Assembly: GCF_003473485.1 (NCBI RefSeq)
Contig: NC_053045.1
Coordinates: 40,280,494-40,344,493 of the forward strand
Source: Medicago truncatula
Lineage: Eukaryota > Streptophyta > Magnoliopsida > Fabales > Fabaceae
Direction of reading: 5' to 3'
DNA length: 64,000 nt
The notes under the pieces are model-generated. The model was given only the letters and a program-made list of their open reading frames with translations, was not told where the DNA came from and searched no databases. Within the stretch, counting starts at the first letter, position 1; every line of letters begins with the position of its first letter. This document shows positions 22,753-31,707 of the stretch, piece after piece. The position numbers and the translations under genes were made by a program.

Positions 22753-23023
22753 TGTTAGCGCAGCAATGGTGTTTTTCTTGATAGAACCAAGTGGATAAGT
22801 CAATAGAACAAGGTGGATGAACGGGAAAACAGTTATAACCTGCAGGTTTTTAGGGTTTGGATCAGAAAGAAGAAGGATAAGAGTTTTGTTTTAAGAAGAA
22901 GAGAGAATAGAGAGAATTATTGCTTGTAATATAAATTTCATTCAGTCTTAAGTTTCACAATACAAAGCCTTTTATAGGCACAATATCACTTGCTTGTAGA
23001 ACAAGCTATCTAACTAACTAACA
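22753..23023 (-). mobile_element. Copia-type solo-LTR-like sequence (fossil)
   Basis: On the minus strand it begins TGTTAGTTAGTTAG, has a TATA-like TATAAAAGG, and ends GCGCTAACA, so TGTTAG...CTAACA termini are present. There is no internal region beside it and no recognisable flanking duplication, so the solo-LTR call is tentative. Confidence 0.5.
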
Positions 23024-23793
23024 AATTTTGAAACAAATTTAATTAACTTTTAGTTACAAGATTCTAATACACACAATGTCGCTCATATTAGTATAATTCA
23101 ATGCATCTCAACAAGGGTCAACCTGATTAATTAGGAGGTTCTGCTAAAATATTAAAAATAGACCTTATTGCATAAAAAAATGCATTGGTCCTTGCTATAT
23201 GAACATAGTGACAAACAAGTCTCATTTTTGGGAAAAAGAAAATAGTAACAAACAAGTACTAGCATGCATGATTAAACTTAACAAAATAAAAAAATACTAA
23301 TTATTTAAGGGACATAATTTGTGTTGTTAATACAATTACAAACAAATATGAAAAAAAAAATAACGCATATAATAATTTTCTACATTCAATAAAGAACTCT
23401 GAAACCAGGAACAAATCAATCGTATGATTGAGTGTGGCTATAGCCACACCAAATTATCACACGAAAACACATAATTTTTTTTTACAAGGTTCCAATCAAT
23501 GATTATATATTTACCACGTCAATTAATAACAAATATGCTTGAATGGTCCCATGGAAAGGCTTCATTTCAACTCCTTAAGGTTTCCTTTTGTTGAATCCCC
23601 TAATTTGATTTTCCTTAGAATGCTATCTATTTTTTTTTTTTTTTTAGAGAATGCTAATTATTTATTATGCTTACAAAGTTCATATTCTACTCTATAGGAT
23701 GAACAAATATTTTTAGTATAAGTTAGTTCATAATTATTTTTTTATAATTAAGCCACACTAAAATAGTATGTCAGGATTGCCTCTGTTTAAAAT
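23024..23793. other. Gene-free stretch before the L1 insertion
   Basis: AT-rich DNA. Short complementary motifs (GTGTGGCTATAGCCACAC near 23431 and GCCACACTAAAATAG near 23751) hint at a decayed MITE, but I could not define ends. Confidence 0.4.
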
Positions 23794-23805
23794 ATGTGTT
23801 AATTT

Positions 23806-24343
23806 TCTTCATGGCGACGCTATTCGGTGTGTGTCGGAGTGCGGTATCAACGAGTCAGAGCCCCATCTGTTTCTTCATTGCAATGTGTTCGGTTCTTTAT
23901 GGCAGCATATTAGGTCCTGGATTGGGGTATCTGGTGTGGATCCTCTCAACTTTAATGAGCACTTCATTCAATTTATTAATTATACAGGTTACTCTAAGAA
24001 GTGCATGTCATTTCTTCAATTGATTTGGCTTCTTGGTGTGTGGCTGATCTGGAATGAGCGCAATAACAAGCTATTCAATAACATAGAAACTTCTGATTTA
24101 CAGCTTCTAGATAAAGTAAAATTTCACTCGTATTGGTGGCTGAAAGCTAAGACCGCCATGTTTGTGTACGGTTCTCAGAGATGGTGGTCGGATCCTTTGA
24201 TTTGTTTGGGTATCGACTAACCTTTGTTTGTATATACTTTGTATTGACGGTTTGTTTTTTGGGGTGAGTTTCTTGGTACACCTTGTACTGGGAAACCTCT
24301 ACCGCCGTTGTTAATATATCCCATTTTAGTTTCTAAAAAAAAA
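23806..24343 (+). mobile_element. 5'-truncated L1-type LINE, C-terminal zinc-finger end
   Basis: An open frame covers the C-terminus of an L1-type ORF2: a zinc-binding segment ending SEPHLFLHC, then IWLLGVWLIWNERNNKLFN, HSYWWLKAK and the terminal CLGID stop. A 3' UTR and A-tail (24335-24343) follow. ATGTGTTAATTT is repeated perfectly at 23794-23805 and 24344-24355. Only about the last 140 codons are present and they are uninterrupted, so the insertion is fairly young. A second, shorter copy of the same family is at 60235-60380. Confidence 0.88.
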
Positions 24344-24355
24344 ATGTGTTAATTT

Positions 24356-25253
24356 GTAAATTTGATAAAAGAATTGTAATGACCTATTGATTTTGTACGT
24401 AAATGAGACTTTTGTACTAGGTTTAAACCTCATGTTTTACAATTTTTATGATTTATTTTAAATTGACTAAAACTAATATTATTAAGAAAATAAAATAAAA
24501 TTTTGAGACCCCAAAATTGTGAGGCCCGACATCGTAGAACACTTGCACATGTTTAGGCCGGGGTTGCTAGTTCCACGTACCAACTCAAATTACAAATTAT
24601 TGCTTAAGTAGTAAATGCACAAATTTGGAAGTACCTCTGGAACCATTAATATTGATGAGTAGTAAATGCTGAAATTTGGAGAATATATAATCTTAAAATT
24701 GATTGAATTAACCACTTATTATGAAGGCCGTGACTTGAATTTGGCCATGCTATGAAATTTGTGGATGCTTCCATTTAGGACACACAGGAAGAAATATGAT
24801 ATTAGCTTGTAGCACCGACACTTCTATTCGAATGTGTGTTTGGTGTTTGACATGTGTTAGTGTTAGTGTTCGACACCAACAAATATCATTATATTAAATT
24901 ATATTGTTTTCACAAAATTATTATTGGTGTCGACGACATTAGTGTTAGTATCATGTACGGTGCTCACTTAATTAAGGTATTACACGTTTGATATACATGC
25001 CAAAATTTGTGGCAGAGTTTTGAGTTTTTATTGATAGAAAATTATAAACATGTACTTCGTAGAAAAATACAGATACAAGATCCGTATCAATGTTACATTA
25101 CACTCTGGATTCTCAACTATATATCCTTGTTTATCCAAAACAACTAACAGGATATCAATACATAAAAGATAAGAGAAGAAGAAGAACAAAAAGAATTAGA
25201 AACCGCCACCAAAGATTGTTTTGTTTCGTTAACTTGGTCTCAAACAACATTCT
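24356..25253. other. Gene-free stretch with a GACACTT-family MITE
   Basis: AT-rich DNA with the MITE at 24811-24964. From about 25012 the second copy of the small-gene duplication begins. Confidence 0.55.
24811..24964 (+). mobile_element. Small MITE of the GACACTT family
   Basis: Starts AGCACCGACACTTCT and ends in the partly inverse TTAGTGTTAG...GTACGGTGCT. The interior ATTATATTAAATTATATTG...AAAATTATTATTGGTGTCG matches other copies at 9668-9801 (minus) and 45231-45335. Confidence 0.5.
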
Positions 25254-25523
25254 TCAGTGATTCAAACTTGAGAGTGTTCTATGAACTTCCTTCAGGAAGT
25301 ACCTAGAATTAACAACTGCATTGGTAGAAGAGGCACATGCAGAAGCAGCAAGAGATGAAGTTGATGAATTTTTAGGTGGTGAAATTACACTATCATTTGA
25401 GCTCATTTCCATATCCTCTTCAGTAATTGTTTCCATCATCATTGATGTTCTACGCCTCATCACGCTAACATACTGTGGTGGTGCCACCTCCATGAAAAAC
25501 CTTGCAATGCGAGAATTCGCCAT
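25254..25523 (-). CDS. Small plant-specific intronless protein, copy 2
   Basis: 89 residues with the same start (MANSRIARFFMEVAPPQYV) and end (FLKEVHRTLSSLNH) as the 18130-18387 copy. Substitutions are mostly conservative (RHRTSKMMETITEDDRE against RRRTSMMMETITEEDME) and the extra residues fall in the Ala/Ser linker. Preserved frame between two diverged copies argues for a translated gene. Function unknown. Confidence 0.78.
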   Translation of the reverse strand: MANSRIARFFMEVAPPQYVSVMRRRTSMMMETITEEDMEMSSNDSVISPPKNSSTSSLAASACASSTNAVVNSRYFLKEVHRTLSSLNH

Positions 25524-25607
25524 CTTTGAAGTGTTTAGGGGAAAAGGTAGCTATGGGAATGAAATGTTTTGTATTAAGGGTGTGTATGAAGCATTAGGAC
25601 ACGGTTC

Positions 25608-25617
25608 AATTTATAAG
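25608..25617 (-). promoter_or_regulatory. TATA-like element of small gene copy 2
   Basis: The minus strand reads CTTATAAATTGAACCGT about 85 bp upstream of the start codon, matching the element of copy 1. Confidence 0.6.
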
Positions 25618-27413
25618 TGAAAGTGTCTTAATCTTTGAGGTTTAAATCAATTTTTATTTGTTAGTGCCACCTCCAGCTTTTGCTATTAAATGTGATGCTA
25701 TACTAACTTACAAGACATTTTCCTATTGTGGGACAGTGTTTGGTAAGTGCCAAAACTTGGATTGAAATTCTTATATATCCTTTAAGATACGATTTTTGTT
25801 GGATACACTGAGTTCCAAATTGCACTTTTCTTTGAGACCTTTCAGTGTAGTAGCAGTTTAACACTCTTCCACAACTTGGGAAATGACTTTGACTTGGATG
25901 TTGATGGGGTTAATTTCTATTTTATTTTTTTCCTCCCATCTTTTTGCAGCAATTTAACTGGAAATTTTTAAGAAATGGTTAATCATGTTTAATTATATGT
26001 ATTAAACATGTAGGCCACAAAATTTAACATGGCAACATCACCAACATTGCCACATGCAGCTTCAAAGAAAGAGTGCTTGCTAACTAGTATCCAAACATGG
26101 AATGGAATGGAACCTAACATGTACATAAATGCATTCCGTATTAGTGAGGATTTATACAATTATGCAAGAGAGAAAAACACAAAACAAGTTGATGAAAATT
26201 TTGTATTCTAGAGCATTTTTTAAAAGGAAATGCTGAAGAATTCCTTAGACATTAGTTCAAGAAACAAATATAAAAATAATATGTTGGAAAACAATGAATT
26301 CGGTTTAATCAAAATTTTAAAATTATTGTTTTCAATGTAAAACTACTTTTAATTTGTTTAACTAGTATAGGGTGGCACTTGTTAGCCAGACTTTTTTTAA
26401 TCCAATCCTTAGATGGTTGCATTTAGAAGCAACCGTTGCAATGGAATCTCATTCAGGAGTGGAAAAATTATTGGAATCACGTGCCCTTATTGATTAAATT
26501 GTAAAAGGAGACTTTGAATACAAAGGAATAATGCCAAACTTTACATTTATTCCATAAAGCAAGTCATGCCATACAGCTACTTTATTTCGTCAGTTAGTCT
26601 CCATGACTCCAACCACCATTCTACTGTGAGTTCTATAGTGGAGCTTAGATAGGATCCAGGTCATAAGCCAATGTTAAAGGTCTTTATATTGGCAATAGGA
26701 GTTGAATTCATTTTGTGAGTGATTCAACTCCTTATCAACTGAGTCAACCTTCATTCTTTCTGTTGTGTATCTTTATTCAAGATCTAAAAATAGAATTATG
26801 TTGGTTATAATTGTTGAGATGCGTTAAATTAGGAAAATGCTTAATTGTACGACAGCAATACAAGCACGAATGGGCACGACACATTATAGACCGTTGGATG
26901 AGCTTTTTTTCTTTTATTCATGGTTTTCTCTTTCCCATGTTTATATTTGCCAGAGACTTGATTGCCACGTCGTGCTACATTCGTGGGCTTTTGAATCGTG
27001 CTGCATAGCACTACTCATTAAATTATACTAATATGCGACCCTAATAGTAATCTGATATTTTGGAGCTCGATATTTAAAAAAATATTTATCATCAAACAAT
27101 TATAATCATTATAAATTTTGTTAAAAGAGCGTGTTAGAGAGTGTGACCCAATATTTTTCAAACCATAAACATGTAACGCGACTATCTTCCACAAATTAAA
27201 AAAGTAAAAAGATAGAAAATATTCTTCTTCGAGGGGAGGTCCTCCTTAACAAATAAAAAGTTAGTGAAATTGTTGCCCTTGTTTTATTTCATTCACCATT
27301 CATTACATATAAATTAGGAATCAGAAAATGATCAAAAGATACATACAAACAAGATTACATAACAAGGGCATAGACCTTTCCAAGTCTGTCTAAAGGTACT
27401 ACATTATCCCAAC

Positions 27414-27984
27414 TAGAGGTGTCAAATGGGTTGGTCCAGCCCAGCCCATTTATAATCGGGCCGCAGATTCTAGGGTCTGGCCTAGCCTGTGTGGGTCATG
27501 GATCAGCCCGGCCCGACCTGTTTATTTTTTACTTTTAAAATTTATTCACTCTTTTTTATGTATTTTTAATATATTAGTCACTCATCACTATTTATTTGCT
27601 AAAATATGATTAGATTGACTTAAAAGTGTAAATAACTTTTACATTAACATTGAATATTAATGAAACTCTAGACTATTCATTCAATTAAATAAAATTAATG
27701 ATTTATAAACTGTAAAATTTTAAAACTTTAAGCTAAATTCATTCATTTTTATTTATTTAAATATTTTTTTTATTAATAAATTTTAAAATAGTTGATAATT
27801 TTTTTCGAAAAATATACTATTTTTTTAACAAAAATCAAATTAAATAGTAAAAATGGGCCGGGCCCGAAGCCCGATGGGCCAAATGGGCTTGGGCCAAAAT
27901 AGCCCGAGTGTGTTTTTTGGCTTGTTTTTTAGGCCCTGTCCAAAATTATGGGCTAATGGGCCGACCCATTTTTTTACAGCTCTA
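27414..27984. mobile_element. Non-autonomous hAT-like element
   Basis: Ends TAGAGGTGTCAAATGGGT and, on the opposite strand, TAGAGCTGTAAAAAAATGGGT are inverted. GC-rich subterminal blocks full of GGGCC and GCCCG lie at both ends around an AT-rich core. The flanking 8-mers ATCCCAAC and ATCACAGC agree at six of eight positions, consistent with a worn hAT target duplication. No transposase remains. Confidence 0.6.
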
Positions 27985-28077
27985 ATCACAGCTATAGGAT
28001 GATACTTACTTGGGCTTGTGAGGGACCTCATGGTCCTTCCTCCATTTGGGTCTAAGACCTTACTTGAGGAATCTCTT

Positions 28078-28436
28078 TGTCAAAAGTCTCGTATTGGATG
28101 AAAGATTACCTGAAAACATATTTATAAACGGGGACAGTCCTTACCTCACAAGTCAATTTTGTGGATCGTGTTAGGTCCAACCATAAATGATATGGTGTCA
28201 GAGTGTCAGAGCCTTCTCAATAATTCATTAGGTCATCTACTATCATGTTTCTACTATCGAACAACCCACCATTTTTATCCATGCATCAAGTCTAATAGTG
28301 TTGGGTGTAATGGAGGTGTTAAAGAGTCTCACAATGGATGAGAGATTGCTTGAAAAAGTGTTTATAAGAGGGAATAGTCGTTACCTCGTAAACTGATTTT
28401 GTAGGATTGTGTTAGACCAACCCACAAAATTTAGTA
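28078..28436 (+). mobile_element. TRIM: miniature LTR retrotransposon (fossil)
   Basis: Two direct terminal repeats, 28078-28192 and 28317-28436, both start TGT and share (T/C)TCTC..A.TGGATGA and TTTATAA cores. TGGTGTCAGAG follows the left repeat, close to the usual initiator-Met primer site. The interior of about 124 bp is non-coding, with a purine-rich GTAATGGAGG before the right repeat. A 5-bp duplication CTCTT flanks it at 28073-28077 and 28437-28441. The repeats differ at many positions, so it is old. Confidence 0.7.
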
Positions 28437-29573
28437 CTCTTCACATATCTAATCCTCTTCATTGGGCTCAAGCAAATTGAAAGTATTACCATTCCATTTT
28501 AAAATTTAACATTAACATTATGAGCTAATACCCTTTGAAATTGATAATACTAATAAAGCAAATTGGTTTAGGTGATAAACAAATTGTTTTCACTTGTTTT
28601 TGTTCTATCTTGGATCCTACTTAATTTATGTGGAGATCAATGATTGGTCTCTCAATTTAACTCCACCTCTTACTTTTCAGTTATGTGATGTGCCGCAAAT
28701 TTATTATTGGACTTCAATAAAAGAGTAACCGTCGCCCATGTTTTGTTGTTGCTCTCCAAATTGTTCCTCTTTTTTCTTTCTTTCTTTTCCTTTTAGCTTT
28801 TTTCTCTGTGTCGAATTGCACTGATCTCTTTTATTTACAAATTGACTCTAATGGAGGGGGAACTGGATATAAGACAAGCTTGACCAGAGTGAAGAAGCAA
28901 GTGAGGAGGAAACACAATACGGCGTATAGCGGTTTGATGATGCGAAGAAGATGAAAAAAAAAAAGATAGAAAGAAAAAAGAGCAAATATCATTTTTATGA
29001 CGTGACATTACATATCATATCACATGATAGTGTCACGTAAAAAGTCAACGATTACATCATATTAAATAACATATAGGATCGACTAACGTTTAACAATTTC
29101 AAATCAGTTCTTTAAAAAAAAAACAATTTCAAATGAGTTTTTGTCTTTTATCTACCTTGAGGTGATATTTGCAAAAATTTACAATTTTACGTTGGTTTTT
29201 GTCTATTTACTACTTCAATAAAAAAAAAAAAAAAAAAAAAAGGTGACGCGTGAAAATAAAACTTCGATTTAATATAGTGATAGATTGTACATCTAGATTT
29301 GTATAAAAAATAAAAAAATTGCACATCTAGAACAAATTGTACACACCATTAATTAATTGATATCCAAATCTAGAACGTTTACTTTCTACGCCATTGTACA
29401 CATCATTTTGCTATTTTTGCTCTGCTTCTAGAATGATTAAAAATAAAAGCTTTGCTGTGAAATATATATCTTAATCCAAGCAAAGACCCTTTCAAGTTTA
29501 AGCACTTATGAGTTGTCCCTAATTTCAACCAATGGCTCTCATGGCTTTGCCAACCAAATACTCACTCCCCCAA

Positions 29574-29585
29574 TTTATATAAATA
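29574..29585 (+). promoter_or_regulatory. TATA-like element before the 29757 frame
   Basis: TTTATATAAATA lies about 170 bp upstream of the ATG, after a CT-rich stretch, as in many plant promoters. Confidence 0.4.
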
Positions 29586-29756
29586 TAGGTCCATTTCCTA
29601 TTCCCTCTAAAGTATAAACCATTTATCTGTTTTCTTTGAGATACCCCAACTACTTTTTTGCAAAACTTAATTAGTTTCTTTGATTAACAAAAGGTCAAGG
29701 AAAACATACAAGGGCTTTAGTTAATTACAATTTGTGATCAAGATTAATTTATCTAG

Positions 29757-29990
29757 ATGGTGAAGATGGAAATGAAAGGCATCCAAAATTGTGGTGAGGT
29801 TGCACCTGCTCTCCTCATAACCCCTAGAAAATGCTCTTCTTCTAAATTTTCAAGGTTGGAACCTATCATTGAAGAAGGAGCTGAAAGTTTACATATTAAT
29901 ATGCCAAAGAAGATGTTGTTTCTTGCTCCTGTTTTCATTTCTTTTCTCTCATATATACTTGTTGTTGTATATGTTAGTGCCTCAAATTAA
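29757..29990 (+). CDS. Possible small single-pass membrane protein
   Basis: 77 residues. The N-terminal half is hydrophilic (MVKMEMKGIQNCGEVAPALL, then a Ser/Lys patch and LEPIIEE). Residues 53-74 are a strong C-terminal membrane helix (MLFLAPVFISFLSYILVVVYV), giving a tail-anchored topology. A TATA-like box, a plausible leader and an AT-rich 3' flank support a real transcription unit. I do not recognise the family with certainty and no homologue is in the window. It could be a chance frame, although its composition (balanced codons, one long helix at the end) is unlike the AT-rich chance frames nearby. Confidence 0.5.
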   Translation: MVKMEMKGIQNCGEVAPALLITPRKCSSSKFSRLEPIIEEGAESLHINMPKKMLFLAPVFISFLSYILVVVYVSASN

Positions 29991-30544
29991 TCAAGTTAAT
30001 GAAATGTTATTGTAAATGTTAATTATATACTCTTACCCTCTTTTTTTTACTATCGCTTTAGCAGAAAAAACTTGTTTTTATTTATTTATCTTTTAATTCA
30101 ATGTAGTACTAATTATTATGTTATCAATAATTTTTAACTATATTTAATCTAGAGAGAAAGCTAATTGAAATGAAATGGTAATAAATAATTAAGAATATTA
30201 TAAAAACATTAATAACTTTATCGAAATTAATGTAATTTGTTGATTTTCTTGTATGTAAATGAACTTAAAATTACAACTAAAAGAAACATAAAACATCAGG
30301 TTCCATTTGGATGATTTTTGAGTTTTGATGACATTGATGACTTTCGTGTATTTTGATGAGAGATAATGATAGATGGATTAAAATAAATTACTTTGATGAA
30401 AGAGAATGATTGGCTAGGCGAGAGATAGAAAAAACAAAAGCAAATGAGTTTAATCATTGTTGTTGTTTTGTATTATTTCTATGATTTAAACGAGAAAAAC
30501 TGACATAAGTGACCAACTTGTTTAATTTTTAGAATTTAATTTAA

Positions 30545-30624
30545 TTTTTTTTTTGTGGTGATCATGATTTGAACCACTGATATTGCATATATTACGTATT
30601 GTCCTTACCAACTTAGCTAAGTTC
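30545..30624 (-). mobile_element. SINE-like tRNA-derived repeat
   Basis: Minus strand: CTTAGCTAAGTTGGTAAGG (A-box-like), GTGGTTCAAATCATG (B-box-like), then a poly-A tail seen as a T run. A short ATTTAATT occurs on both sides but is too simple to be firm as a target duplication. Confidence 0.5.
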
Positions 30625-30631
30625 ATTTAAT

Positions 30632-30753
30632 TGTCTAAAATGGAACAAAAATATTCAAGTGACGAAAGTAATACTTAAAAATATAAATTAAATGTCTAAA
30701 ATGGAACAAAAATATTCAAGTGACTAAAGTGAAACTTAAAAATATAAATTTAG
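30632..30753. repeat. 61-bp imperfect tandem duplication
   Basis: The unit starting TGTCTAAAATGGAACAAAAA occurs at 30632 and again at 30693, with a few single-base differences near the unit ends. Confidence 0.85.
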
Positions 30754-31707
30754 ACTATTAATTTTCATGTATTAGACTTGTTCATATTCTAATTTAGGGT
30801 TGGTTCAGAATAGTGTTAACGTTTTTTTATAGTAAGAAGAGTAGTTAAAGTAAAAAGATATTTGATCTACATTTCGTCTATCTATCAAACAAAATATTTG
30901 GAGACAATTCCTCTTTTTTTTTTTTATGGGTACATATTGGGTGACATTGCTTTTCCTATTTGTAGAACGATTCATGTTTGCTTTTCCTATTTGGTGTGTG
31001 AATAATTTTACCGATAGTATATCAAAAAAGCATATTTTTGAGACATGAACGCACAGCTTACAATCAAATCTACTCCTTTCATATTTTTGAGGCAGTAGGT
31101 TCGATTGCAACATTGTTTGACTCCTTTTACATATTAGCTTCAAGAAATGGTTTTACATTCTCTTCCCTTTGAATCAATTTTTCATTTATATGGTGCCAAA
31201 GTTTGATTGACGCATTTTCTTTGTCCTATATCATTTGTTTCACAAACGACAATGAAATGTTAACTCTTTATCCTCAAGTTCTTTTTCATTTGCATCTATT
31301 TTACTGTTAAAAAGATTCCTTAGAATGGATTCAGCCTCCTCCAACATTGAAACTGTGAGAATGGATTCCTATATTATTATAATCCAAAGTATAAATTTGC
31401 ATGTATTAATAAACATACCACAAGGAACATAACTTTCTTTAACAAGAATGGTATATAACTGGCCAATTCCAAAACAATCATACTAGAAAGTTAGATACAG
31501 TAGGTAAACAAAATTGGAAGAGATTTAGAAATAAGAAGAGATAAGTATGGAGAAACAATTGATTTAACCAAGAACTCTGACGCAGAAAAAGATCACAGAA
31601 ACTACAAAGGAAAAGACTCTAAACCAAAATGCAGATCAAAATCCCTAGATGCCGCTATCTACTAAGAAAATCCCGTTGCCACTCAATTACCAAGAAAAAT
31701 AAGCACT

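Larger units (their letters stand above)
25524..29573. other. Intergenic, small gene copy 2 to the possible membrane-protein gene
   Basis: 25524-26785 is the second copy of the duplicated upstream region. Relative to copy 1 it has about 100 extra bases at 26670-26765 with a tRNA-like minus-strand motif (GACTCAGTTGATAAGG), probably a SINE. It also has about 170 extra bases near 26220-26390. Further right are a hAT-like element (27414-27984) and a TRIM (28078-28436), then AT-rich DNA with an A21-type tract near 29221. No gene recognised. Confidence 0.6.
29991..31707. other. Gene-free stretch, 29.99-31.71 kb
   Basis: AT-rich DNA with a SINE-like repeat (30545-30624, minus) and an imperfect 61-bp tandem duplication (30632-30753). 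The last 200 bases are probably the 3' UTR of the minus-strand NTF2-RRM gene. Confidence 0.55.

Noticed and set aside
26029-26211. 60-codon frame upstream of small gene copy 2
   Set aside because: The homologous stretch in copy 1 lacks the ATG and has stops, so the frame is not conserved; more likely promoter-side DNA.
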